From positions 1 through 64,000 of the forward strand of contig NZ_JADEWX010000015.1 of the NCBI RefSeq assembly GCF_015207395.1: a DNA stretch of 64,000 bases, given 5' to 3'. Each line of letters begins with the position of its first letter. The stretch's first letter is position 1. Below the pieces are notes generated by a model that had not been told where the DNA came from, did no database searches, and was given only the letters and a program-made list of their open reading frames with translations. Position numbers and translations under genes: made by a program. Shown here in pieces: positions 1 through 11,139 of the stretch. The stretch is from Nodosilinea sp. LEGE 07088. GTDB taxonomy: Bacteria; Cyanobacteriota; Cyanobacteriia; Phormidesmidales; Phormidesmidaceae.

Positions 1-3222
<3,222 letters not shown>

Positions 3223-3331
3223 GGGGGCTAGAACGTAATTTTATTGTGGGTTCACTCTATTATCGACCATCAGATTCAAGACATTACTGAATAGCAAGAT
3301 GATTTCGTGGAATCTTGAAAGTGTTTCTAGG

Positions 3332-3361
3332 GCTTGCAGGCGTCGGGTCATGCCTGCAAGC
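3332..3361. repeat. Hairpin between metH and uraH
   Basis: GCTTGCAGGC and GCCTGCAAGC form a perfect 10-bp stem with a 10-base loop. No T-run follows on either strand, so it is not an obvious terminator. It lies about 110 bases upstream of metH in the divergent region, where it could be a leader structure or a dispersed palindrome. Confidence 0.5.
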
Positions 3362-3493
3362 AGCAATGTCGCTTTGAGCGTTGGTAGGTGCTATTTTCAG
3401 CCAATTTCTACGGTTTGTGCTAATGGCTGCCCAAGAAGTTGGCGACTTACTATATGCTTTGACTGTACATATTCTCAGTGACTCACCACTACA

Positions 3494-3853
3494 ATGGGCC
3501 GACTCACCACCCATGTTCTTGACACAGCCCTGGGAAAGCCAGCTTCAGATCTGCGACTCACGGTCTGGGCTGTTAATAACGAGGCCGATATTAAAACTGC
3601 GCTCAAAACCGTTGAAACGAATGCTGATGGCCGCACCAGTGAGCCTCTGCTAGAGGGAGATGAGCTGCGCAAGGGAACCTACGAGCTGACCTTTGATGTT
3701 GCGGCTTACTTTGCCCAAACCAGTGCGGCTATTTCTGAACCCCCGTTTTTAGACCAGATTCCGATTCGCTTTACGGTGGCTGACCCCAGCGGCAACTACC
3801 ATGTGCCGTTGCTGGTGTCGCCCTGGTCCTATAGCACCTACCGGGGCAGCTAG
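3494..3853 (+). CDS. uraH: 5-hydroxyisourate hydrolase (transthyretin-like)
   Basis: Hydrolyses 5-hydroxyisourate in urate breakdown. At 119 residues it is full length for the family. The N-terminal LTTHVLD and the C-terminal [18 protein letters not shown] block, ending in the diagnostic YRGS, are both present. They supply the usual His and Arg/Ser active-site residues. It has no signal peptide, so it is cytoplasmic. The gene is divergent from metH and no other urate-pathway gene is adjacent. No strong ribosome-binding site is visible before the ATG, which is nevertheless fixed by the conserved N-terminus. Confidence 0.93.
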   Translation: MGRLTTHVLDTALGKPASDLRLTVWAVNNEADIKTALKTVETNADGRTSEPLLEGDELRKGTYELTFDVAAYFAQTSAAISEPPFLDQIPIRFTVADPSGNYHVPLLVSPWSYSTYRGS

Positions 3854-3886
3854 GATGGAGTAGGTGGGTGGATGGGCAAGTGGGTG
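3854..3886. repeat. GTGGATGGG-type short repeat
   Basis: A G-rich stretch of GTAGGTGGGTGGATGGGCAAGTGGGTGG type lies directly after the uraH stop. Related sequences occur inside rca (6190-6225), at 18424-18460 (opposite strand) and at 19822-19872. Confidence 0.6.
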
Positions 3887-3905
3887 GCTGATCGATCCAG
3901 CCGCC

Positions 3906-4043
3906 AGAGCCGTCACGGTGCTGATGTTAGGAGCGAATAGTTATCAAGAACTCGGCACCTTCAGCGGCGATCAGGTGATCGAATCGAGCGAGATCGCTGG
4001 GTTAACGCTCAAGGTGAACCAGCTCTTTGAGGTGGGGCTTTGA
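3906..4043 (+). pseudogene. C-terminal remnant of an Uma2-family (DUF820) protein
   Basis: An open stretch of 45 codons ending in TGA reads RAVTVLMLGANSYQELG, then TFSGDQVIES and LTLKVNQLFEVGL. This matches the usual C-terminus of cyanobacterial Uma2 proteins (YxExGxFSGDxxI, then L-x-VNQLFE), a PD-(D/E)XK nuclease-fold family. No start codon or nuclease core precedes it, and a short repeat abuts it upstream. I read it as the decayed end of a lost gene. Confidence 0.6.
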
Positions 4044-4230
4044 CATCCTCTCCACTCAATCGCTAGGCAATATGGGCTGGCTGTTTGGCTCCACGCAGGA
4101 TGGCGTCAGCTAATGCACTGTTACAGAGGCGATAAACTTTCGATGAACTGAAGGCGATCGGGGCTCAAACTGTCCGTCGATGCTGTCTTCGACATCTATA
4201 GCTTTAACCAGCGCACTTAGGACATCAGCC

Positions 4231-5904
4231 ATGGTTCTACCGTCAAAACAAGTTATGTCAGTGGTCTTTGTGCTAACTGCTGCCCTTTACTCAGGCGGTG
4301 AGGCAACAGCCGCCGAAACCCAGGATACACAGGCGAGACTACTGGCAGACATAGCCTTTCAGTACGCCGATTTGGAGACATCCCAGCGATCACTCAGTAT
4401 CTTAGACCAGGCTCAGCGATCGGTTGAGGGCATGACAAATCGCTGCTTTCAGGCCAACCCGCTGGTCAAGGTGGCGGGTGGCTACCGCCTGGTGGGACAG
4501 GACGATAAAGGCGATCAGCTGCTTGCCGAGGCTGTCCAAACGGCCCAGGCTCAGGAGGCAACGGGCTGTAGCAGCAGCGCTACGTCACCCACCGAGTCGC
4601 TGGCCAACCGAGCCCGCGAGTACGCCGAGGGTGGACACCTAGATCTAGCTGTCGACCTTGGCCGGGGTTTGCAGGATCCAATGCTGCTAGCGGGACTGGC
4701 TGGTTACTTATTCGAGCGTGGTCAGCCGAGGCGGGCCAGGCAGCTACAGGAGCAGGCGCTCGCGTTAGCCCAGACCATCGACGAGCCGTTCTACAAGAAC
4801 CAAACGCTGACGGTGATGGCGCATCAGCTGCGGCTGGCTGGACACACCGAGCAGGCTTTGCAGGTGCTCGAAGCATCCCTAGAGAGCAATAGTCTGCTGA
4901 GTGGCGAGCGATCCAGCGAGGGAGCCTCGTTACAGATCAGTGCAGCGCTGTATACTGCTCAAGAATTGGTGGCGCTTCAGGCAGAGCAGCAGGCGCTCGA
5001 TCTGCTCGATCAAGTTGTGCCTGAGATTGCCGGGCTAGAAAGCTCTTTTCCAGCGGATCAGTTTGTCTATTGGGCTGAGGCAGCGGCCCTGTACGGCGAT
5101 CTGGGGCGACAGTCTGAGGCTGACGCCATTTTGGCCACTGCTCTAGCGGCGGCTGAGGCGACGCCCAATGACGAGATCCAGAGCCGAGACGATGCCCTAA
5201 GCAGAGTGGCTGGGGGCTATGTCAAGCTCGAAAACATTGACCAGGCGCTACAAATAGCCCCGCTAGTTCAGTCAGCGATTCTCCGAACGATGGTGCTGCA
5301 AGAGGTGGCGATCGCCTACGCCGCCTCAGGCGACGCCGATGCGGCCATAGCGCTAGTGCAGTCTATCGGCGGCTCTAACTCAGCGCTGATCGGTATCGTT
5401 AGACATTACCTGGCCCAAAACCAGCCTGACCAGGCATGGGATCTGGTGCAGACGCAGCAGGTGCAGGGCATTGCGGCGGAGGTGGCCCTTGGGTATATCG
5501 AGGCCGAACAGCCAGAGCAAGCCCTAGAGGTGGTCAAAGCAAGCGAGCTAGAGAGCCTTGGTGCCGACGCAGCCTTGGCCAACGCTAAAGCAGGGCAGGC
5601 TGAGCGAGCCGCATCTGGCCATCTGGACTATTTACGACCCGCTATTGCCCGTGAGCTGGCTCAGCAACAACAGTTTGATGCTGCCCTTCAAGTCGCGCAG
5701 TCCATTACCGACGACGTTTATCAGGCCCAGGCGTTGGTTGCGATCGCCGCAGGCTACAGCCCCACAGCCCCGGTAGAGAGGGGGGTGATGCAGCGCATAC
5801 TGGCCCGCCTGACCCATTTCTGGCCAGGGAGGGCTGACGACTCAGACCGACAAAACGCGATCGAGGTGCTGGAGCAGGCGCTCCAGATTACCCAATCGCT
5901 GTAA
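4231..5904 (+). CDS. Secreted or periplasmic alpha-helical (TPR-like) repeat protein
   Basis: About 557 residues. I chose the ATG at 4231 because AGGA lies 7-9 bases upstream and it gives a compact signal peptide (hydrophobic SVVFVLTAALYSGG, then a small-residue cleavage region). The frame is open further upstream without a better start. The mature part is a continuous series of degenerate 35-40-residue helical hairpins rich in Ala, Leu and Gln (for example AGHTEQALQVLEASLES and YAASGDADAAIALVQ). This is typical of TPR or Sel1-like scaffolds. No catalytic domain is visible, so it is probably a protein-protein scaffold in the cell envelope. The partner is unknown. Confidence 0.8.
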   Translation: MVLPSKQVMSVVFVLTAALYSGGEATAAETQDTQARLLADIAFQYADLETSQRSLSILDQAQRSVEGMTNRCFQANPLVKVAGGYRLVGQDDKGDQLLAEAVQTAQAQEATGCSSSATSPTESLANRAREYAEGGHLDLAVDLGRGLQDPMLLAGLAGYLFERGQPRRARQLQEQALALAQTIDEPFYKNQTLTVMAHQLRLAGHTEQALQVLEASLESNSLLSGERSSEGASLQISAALYTAQELVALQAEQQALDLLDQVVPEIAGLESSFPADQFVYWAEAAALYGDLGRQSEADAILATALAAAEATPNDEIQSRDDALSRVAGGYVKLENIDQALQIAPLVQSAILRTMVLQEVAIAYAASGDADAAIALVQSIGGSNSALIGIVRHYLAQNQPDQAWDLVQTQQVQGIAAEVALGYIEAEQPEQALEVVKASELESLGADAALANAKAGQAERAASGHLDYLRPAIARELAQQQQFDAALQVAQSITDDVYQAQALVAIAAGYSPTAPVERGVMQRILARLTHFWPGRADDSDRQNAIEVLEQALQITQSL

Positions 5905-5922
5905 GGCTAGCGGGGTTTGACC

Positions 5923-7299
5923 CTACTGCCCAGGCCGCTGGATGATTTGCTCCATCACCCGCTGCTTGGTTTTGGGGTCGATGCTGATCAGTCGTACGTA
6001 GTCTTGGGCGTAGTCAGCCAGGTAGCGTTCCAAATCGGCGGCAGCGGTAGCGGCATCCTGACCGGAGATAGCGGGACCGCTCTGCCAGGCGTTGGTCTGA
6101 AACCGCCGCTTATCCACATGCTCGATACCCAGGCGATAGCCCTGGGAGAGAATAGCGTTGATCTGATTGCGCACGTCGGCAGGAAGGGATGTGGAGGAGT
6201 AGGTGGATGGGCGAGTGGGAGAATAGGCGGCCTGGGGCGAATCGGGCATCGGACACTGGGGGGAGTCGCCGTTGCCGTTGTCCTCTGCTGCCACAGGCGC
6301 TACGGAGGGTGAGACGGAATTTTGAATTTCGAACTTTGAAGTTTGAACATGCTCGGCGGCAGGTTGGTAGGCGCGGTAGAAGGGGTCAGAGGCCGAATTA
6401 ACAGAGGAACTGCCACCCTGACTGAGCACGCGATTGTATTCGTTGGCGAGGCGCATGTCATCGACCCGGCGCTGCTCGCGCACCAGGCGATCGCCCACTT
6501 CGATCAAGTGCGACAGGCTAAAATCGGGCTTGCGAAAGGTGGGCGGCGTGGTGGTATTGACCACGCTGCGGGAGACGTTTTCTAGCCCCACAGAATAAAT
6601 AAAGTCGCGGATCTGCTCGTTATAGATCTGGGCGCGCACGGCTCCAAAGAAGTCGATCGCCTGGGTAGGGAAGGTATCCACCAGCATGGTTATATCCGGC
6701 TGGGGCAGGCCATCGGGGGCAAAGATGCCGCCGACGATACCAATGCGATCGCTCCGATCGGGCTGCCAGTAAAATTTCTCCATGCGCCCGTCGCGGATCA
6801 GCGGCGCGTAGAGGGTGGACAGATCGTTGCCGGTGACAATAATTGGCACCCGCTGAATTTCGCTGTCGTCGTAGCTGCCGGGCAGCTGAACATTGGTGGG
6901 GTTGTCGGCAATGTTCATCAGGGTGTTGTTCACCAGCTGAGTGTTGACGGTGTACTGAGTCAGGGCATCAAACCGGCCCGCCCCGGCGTCGATGTCGTTG
7001 ATCATCAGCACCGCCATTTTGCCCCGCACCCGCACCAACTCGGCGGCCTCGCGGTAGCGCAACCGAATCAGGCGGGCCGGGTCGCCCGCGTCGGGGCTTT
7101 CCAGCTCGCCACCGGAAATGTGGACGACCTCGATGCCCATGCGCTCATACAGCAGTTCGCACTGAAAGGTTTTGCCCTCCCCCTTGCGACCGTGGACGCC
7201 CAGCAGCAGCGGAATTTTGACCTGGGGCAGCTTCAGGTAGTTTTTGGTGATGTGTACCGCCAGCGTGTCGAGAAACCGGGGCGAGAGGTAGTAGGCCAT
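5923..7299 (-). CDS. rca: Rubisco activase with C-terminal RbcS-like (SSUL) domain
   Basis: AAA+ remodeller that releases inhibitory sugar phosphates from Rubisco. In cyanobacteria the SSUL domain can recruit it to Rubisco or carboxysomes. The N-terminus YYLSPRFLDTLAVHITKNYL is family-typical. Walker A is GVHGRKGEGKT, Walker B is AVLMINDIDAG, and a sensor-like IIVTGND and an arginine-finger region follow. A low-complexity linker spans about residues 300-370. The C-terminal 85 residues resemble Rubisco small subunit (NQINAILSQGYRLGIEHVD, then AAADLERYLADYAQDYVRL). The linker has taken up two short DNA repeats. Rubisco genes are not in the window. The 458-residue length fits fused activases. 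Confidence 0.93.
   Translation of the reverse strand: MAYYLSPRFLDTLAVHITKNYLKLPQVKIPLLLGVHGRKGEGKTFQCELLYERMGIEVVHISGGELESPDAGDPARLIRLRYREAAELVRVRGKMAVLMINDIDAGAGRFDALTQYTVNTQLVNNTLMNIADNPTNVQLPGSYDDSEIQRVPIIVTGNDLSTLYAPLIRDGRMEKFYWQPDRSDRIGIVGGIFAPDGLPQPDITMLVDTFPTQAIDFFGAVRAQIYNEQIRDFIYSVGLENVSRSVVNTTTPPTFRKPDFSLSHLIEVGDRLVREQRRVDDMRLANEYNRVLSQGGSSSVNSASDPFYRAYQPAAEHVQTSKFEIQNSVSPSVAPVAAEDNGNGDSPQCPMPDSPQAAYSPTRPSTYSSTSLPADVRNQINAILSQGYRLGIEHVDKRRFQTNAWQSGPAISGQDAATAAADLERYLADYAQDYVRLISIDPKTKQRVMEQIIQRPGQ
6190..6225. repeat. GTGGATGGG-type repeat inside the rca linker
   Basis: GAGGAGTAGGTGGATGGGCGAGTGGG-type sequence within rca encodes part of the SPTRPSTYSSTS linker just before the SSUL domain. 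It is related to the intergenic copies at 3854 and 19822. Confidence 0.6.
6318..6351. repeat. A/T-rich heptamer-like repeat inside the rca linker
   Basis: GAATTTTGAATTTCGAACTTTGAAGTTTGAA-type heptamers encode QTSKFEIQN between the AAA+ and SSUL domains. They are AT-rich against GC-rich coding surroundings and resemble the GATTTTG arrays in metH. Confidence 0.6.
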
Positions 7300-7424
7300 G
7301 TAGATTAAACGCCGTGGGGTAGCAGGGATAATGTGCTGATCGCGGCAAGGGCGATCGCCCTTGCCAACAATCGAACCGATCGAGAAGTATTCGCTTTTAC
7401 AGTATCTCGCAGCGCAGAGCTACA

Positions 7425-8660
7425 TTACCGAGCCGACAGCACCAGGGCTTCGTTAACCGTCAGAGTGAGATCCTGATTGGGGTTGATGGCAATCACCTCG
7501 ACTTGGTCGCGTCCGAAGATCCGGGCCAGGGTGGCTCCGGTCGCCGTCCCGGCCAACACCTCCAGGGTGCCAACGCTTTGATCTCCGGTGGTGCGGGCGA
7601 TCGCCGCCGCTGCGCCCGATCCCAGCACCGCTCCAGCCAGCGTCTCGCCAAAGGTCGCCCCCCGACGAATGGTTTCCATTGTCGTCACCGTTTGCGAGGT
7701 GGCGTTGATAGCTAGGCGCTGCCCCCCGGTGAGCACCAGTTCTTGAGCCACAAATTGTGAACCGCTTCCGCTCGGGCGCAGTTCTCCCACCACCTGACTG
7801 CCCGCCGGTACCAAAACGTTTCCAGCACTGTCGGTTACGGTCTGCGAAACTGTCAGGGTTAGGGCAGCTGTCTCATCGGGCAGCACGACAATTTTCTCGC
7901 TCTCGGCGTAGGTCATGGCTAGGGTTGTGCCCGCCGATAGGCTAGTCTGCGCCGCCACCTGCTGCCCCACAATGTAGGGAGAGTTGACCGTGGCCACCTG
8001 GTTTTGGCTGGCCAGAGCCTGGTAAATAAAGGCCGCCACATCAGCCCGCGTCGCCGTTTGGTTGGGCCGCAGGGTCTGAACATCGGGATAGTTGACCACC
8101 AGGCGTCGTTCCGTAGCCGCCGATAGGCTGGCCACTGCATACTCAGGAATCGAGGCGGCATCCCGATAGACGCCAAGGCTGGCTTGGTTGCTGGCGGTGT
8201 AGTTCAGCCCATTAGCGAGGGAAACCAGCACCTGGGCTCGAGGAATATTTTGGCTGGGCTGGAAAATGCCGCCGGGGTAGCCCGACAAAAAGCCCATCAT
8301 ATCGGCCTCACGGATGGCAGCGGCGGCCCAGTAGTTTGCGGGTACATCCACAAAGGCGGTCGCGCTCCGTACGGAAGACTGGCTAAAGGCCTGGCGAACC
8401 ATGGCGGCATACTGGGCGCGGGTCACCAGCTCATCGGGACGAAAGGTGCCGTCGGGAAAACCGGCAATGACGTTTCTAGTCGCCAAACTATTGATGAATG
8501 AGTAGGCCCAGTGGCTCGAGGGCACATCGGCAAACTGGATTTGTGGCTGGGTCTGGGCGATCACCGGAGCGGCAGAGATTATAGGGGTAAAGGCACCTAG
8601 GGTTAACCCCAGGGCCACCATCAGAGCGGTTCCAGACTTTAGGCGAAGCGCATTAGACAT
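7425..8660 (-). CDS. S-layer-homology domain envelope protein
   Basis: Secreted protein of about 411 residues. I prefer the ATG at 8660 because GGAG lies 10 bases upstream; a TTG sits two codons earlier. A signal peptide (SGTALMVALGLTLGAFTPI) is followed by three SLH modules (FADVPSSHWAYSFINSL, FVDVPANYWAAAAIREA, and a third around YRDAASIPEYAVASL) that bind cell-wall polysaccharide. The C-terminal half has no beta-barrel signature. It has a segment recalling TrbI/VirB10-type proteins (LVPAGSQVVGELRPSGSG, then a glycine-zipper stretch GETLAGAVLGSGAAAAIA). Wall attachment is therefore well supported, but the role of the second half is not known. Confidence 0.88.
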   Translation of the reverse strand: MSNALRLKSGTALMVALGLTLGAFTPIISAAPVIAQTQPQIQFADVPSSHWAYSFINSLATRNVIAGFPDGTFRPDELVTRAQYAAMVRQAFSQSSVRSATAFVDVPANYWAAAAIREADMMGFLSGYPGGIFQPSQNIPRAQVLVSLANGLNYTASNQASLGVYRDAASIPEYAVASLSAATERRLVVNYPDVQTLRPNQTATRADVAAFIYQALASQNQVATVNSPYIVGQQVAAQTSLSAGTTLAMTYAESEKIVVLPDETAALTLTVSQTVTDSAGNVLVPAGSQVVGELRPSGSGSQFVAQELVLTGGQRLAINATSQTVTTMETIRRGATFGETLAGAVLGSGAAAAIARTTGDQSVGTLEVLAGTATGATLARIFGRDQVEVIAINPNQDLTLTVNEALVLSAR

Positions 8661-9183
8661 GGTCAAAAAACTCCAAATACAGGCAACAGTTGGACATATT
8701 TTCAGGAAATTCGACTAGCAAACTTGCCCCAACAGATTTAACTCCAGGTGCTCTTGCAAATCTCGATTAAATTAATTAAAGATCCACATCCACACTAAAT
8801 TCTGATCGACTGGTTCAGGCAATTGGTTATATTTTCTAGTTCTCTAAGGGTCAAAAAAGTTAGTCAAAATCCTCTATTTAGGCCGAAATAGGGCGATCAA
8901 ACCGCTTTCTTTGCTCTTGTTTTAGAAGCAAAATGTGATTGTATTCCGACATCCTTAATCTAAAGCTACTTTGGTTGAATGAACAAACAAACTTTCCGCT
9001 ATTTCAACTGTCACAGTGGGGGATTTTGCCGTGAGTCGTCTACCTGCTTTCCCCTCAAAGGAAACGAATTAGTAATAGATTTAAATAGGCACCAAAAAGT
9101 TCCAGCTATTTTGTTAAATACTGTTTTTGTGGATGTTGTTTTAGGTCTAGGATCCAATCAGAATGGTCTCAAGGGGGGGCAGT
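8661..9183. other. AT-rich non-coding leader region
   Basis: About 520 bases, clearly more AT-rich than the flanks, lie upstream of the SLH gene and downstream of the dienelactone hydrolase gene. It probably holds the SLH promoter and a long untranslated leader. A 75-codon plus-strand frame at 8979-9206 has no ribosome-binding site or recognisable composition. I found no RNA gene. Confidence 0.4.
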
Positions 9184-9927
9184 CTAGGCGGGCAGCGTGG
9201 CCTTAAACAGCTCCAGCACCTGCTCCCAGGCGTCGCGGGCGGCCTCCGCGCTGTAGCTGTAGCGCTGGTCGCAGAAAAAGCCGTGCTCGGCATCGGGGTA
9301 GCGAAAGATTTGGTGGGGTACGCCCTGTTCCTCAAGCGCCGCTTCAATCTGATCGACCTCTTGAGCTGAAATCAAGGGATCTTTCTCGCCAAAGAACCCG
9401 TACAGGGTGCCCTTAATTTCGCCAGTGCGGCTCAGGGTAGGCTCACCGCCACCAGGGGTCATGGTGACAATACCCGCCCCGTAGAATGAGGCCGTGGCTT
9501 TGACCGCCGGCAGCGTAGCGGCCAGGTAGGCGACATGGCCACCAAAGCAAAAGCCAATGCAGCCCACCCCCTCGGGGATAACGTTGTCTTGGGCGTAGAG
9601 GTGGGCGATCGCCCCCTGCACATCGGCCAGCAGTTCCTCGGCCTTGGTTCCCTGCTTGTAGCTGCGACCCAGCTCCAGGTCTGCTTGGGTATAGCCCACC
9701 TCAAAGCCAGGGGCCTGGCGGTGGTAGATATGGGGGGCGATCGCCACATAGCCCGCCCCCGCCACTCTCTCGGCCACCTCGCGAATGTGGCTGTTAACGC
9801 CAAAAACTTCTTGAATTACCACCACGGCCCCAAAGCGCCCTGGACGCGAGGGTTCGGCCAGATAGGCCAAAATTTCGGTATCACCGCTGGGAATGGTAAT
9901 GGTCTCGGTGCGAACCAGGGACGCCAT
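9184..9927 (-). CDS. Dienelactone hydrolase family protein
   Basis: Alpha/beta hydrolase of the carboxymethylenebutenolidase type, 247 residues, cytoplasmic. The Cys nucleophile elbow is GCIGFCFGGHVA, the Asp is in FFGEKDPLIS, and the His is in DAEHGFFCD, so the Cys-Asp-His triad is complete. The N-terminal LAYLAEPSRPGRFGAVVVIQE region is family-typical. Cyanobacterial members are rarely tied to chlorocatechol breakdown, so the natural substrate is uncertain. The gene stands alone, divergent from plmA across about 220 bases. Confidence 0.9.
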   Translation of the reverse strand: MASLVRTETITIPSGDTEILAYLAEPSRPGRFGAVVVIQEVFGVNSHIREVAERVAGAGYVAIAPHIYHRQAPGFEVGYTQADLELGRSYKQGTKAEELLADVQGAIAHLYAQDNVIPEGVGCIGFCFGGHVAYLAATLPAVKATASFYGAGIVTMTPGGGEPTLSRTGEIKGTLYGFFGEKDPLISAQEVDQIEAALEEQGVPHQIFRYPDAEHGFFCDQRYSYSAEAARDAWEQVLELFKATLPA

Positions 9928-10150
9928 GGCAAGTATGCTTGTATCAGCCCTTTTACCTTAGCGCTGCGGTAGCCCCAATTGTCAAAAATTATTGCGTCTG
10001 CCTTAGGGATTCGTCAGAACTCAGCCACTTTTCTAGAATCGTCCTAAATTGGCAATACAGTCGGTGTATGTATACCTAACCCTAGATGGGTTGCGGCGGC
10101 AATTGTTGGGGGTGTCATGGTTTATCTGGCAATAGCTTGGAGGTGGTTTG

Positions 10151-11137
10151 ATGGTGCAGTTTCATATACAGCCCGATAGCGAAATACCGGCGTCGACCCA
10201 GCTCTACGACCAGATCTGGTTTGCGATCGCCTCGCGGCAATATCCCCCCGGCTATCGGCTGCCCAGTACTCGACAGTTGGCCATGCAAACGGGCCTGCAC
10301 CGCAACACTATTAGCAAGGTCTACCGCCAGCTCGAAGATGCTGGCGTAGTGGAGGCCATGCCGGGTTCGGGTATCTACGTGCGCGAGCAGAGCAATACCG
10401 AAAGCGCTCGCCCCCAAACGGTGCTCTGGACTGAGTTCCCCCAGGCCCGCGAAGTGGTAGAGACCGGGCTCGATGAGCTGCTGCGCCAGGGCTGCTCCCT
10501 CAACCAGGCGCGGGAGCTATTTTTAGCTGAGATCGACTGGCGACTGCGCTGTAGCGCTCGAGTGCTGGTCACCGCGCCCAAGCAGGATATCGGTGCTGGC
10601 GAACTGATGGTGCGCGAGCTGGAGAGCGCCCTCCATATTCCCGTGCAGCTGGTGCCCCTAGAAGAACTCGACACCATTCTGGCCCAGACCCGCTCGGGCA
10701 CGGTGGTGACCAGCCGCTACTTCATCAGCGAGGCCGAGGCAATCGCTGCGCCCAAGTCGGTGCGGGTGATTCCTGTCGATATCTATGACTACAAAAAAGA
10801 GCTGGGCCTGCTGAAGGATCTACCCGAGGGCACCTGCCTGGGCATGGTCAGCGTCAGCTCCGGCATTTTGCGGGCGGCAGAGGTGATCAGCTACAGCCTG
10901 CGGGGCGATGAAGTTTTGCTTATGACCGCCCAGCCCGACGACCTCTACAAGCTCAATGCGGTGATCCACAGCTCCCAGACTATTGTGGTGTTTGACGACG
11001 CTAGTTTGCCGGCGGTCAAGAATGCGATCGCCGAAGCCCGCGAAGATTTGATTCGCCCCCCCAAGCTGGTGGTGTGCGACAACTACATCGGTGAGAAATC
11101 TATCCTGCTGCTCAAGCGCGAGCTGGGGCTAGATTAG
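10151..11137 (+). CDS. plmA: GntR-family regulator, PlmA type
   Basis: The N-terminal winged helix-turn-helix (YPPGYRLPSTRQLAMQTGLH, then NTISKVYRQLEDAGVVEA) is GntR-type. The start FHIQPDSEIPASTQLYDQIW and the 328-residue length match PlmA, the GntR regulator conserved in cyanobacteria, which is reported to bind PII-PipX. The C-terminal domain is not a FadR, HutC or aminotransferase module. I chose the ATG at 10151 over the TTG at 10148 because GGAGGT ends 7 bases before it. The next gene starts 2 bases after the stop, so the two are probably co-transcribed. Confidence 0.82.
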   Translation: MVQFHIQPDSEIPASTQLYDQIWFAIASRQYPPGYRLPSTRQLAMQTGLHRNTISKVYRQLEDAGVVEAMPGSGIYVREQSNTESARPQTVLWTEFPQAREVVETGLDELLRQGCSLNQARELFLAEIDWRLRCSARVLVTAPKQDIGAGELMVRELESALHIPVQLVPLEELDTILAQTRSGTVVTSRYFISEAEAIAAPKSVRVIPVDIYDYKKELGLLKDLPEGTCLGMVSVSSGILRAAEVISYSLRGDEVLLMTAQPDDLYKLNAVIHSSQTIVVFDDASLPAVKNAIAEAREDLIRPPKLVVCDNYIGEKSILLLKRELGLD

Positions 11138-11139
11138 GC

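Noticed and set aside
3223-3493. Possible cobalamin or SAM riboswitch upstream of metH
   Set aside because: No B12-box or SAM-aptamer core was found; only an isolated hairpin at 3332-3361.
4044-4130. Possible IS200/IS605-type end (GACATCCTCTCCACTC) after the Uma2 remnant
   Set aside because: Only a short resemblance; no partner end, TnpA or TnpB sequence was seen nearby.
8979-9206. 75-codon plus-strand frame in the AT-rich gap
   Set aside because: No ribosome-binding site, no family-like pattern, and the composition is that of non-coding DNA.
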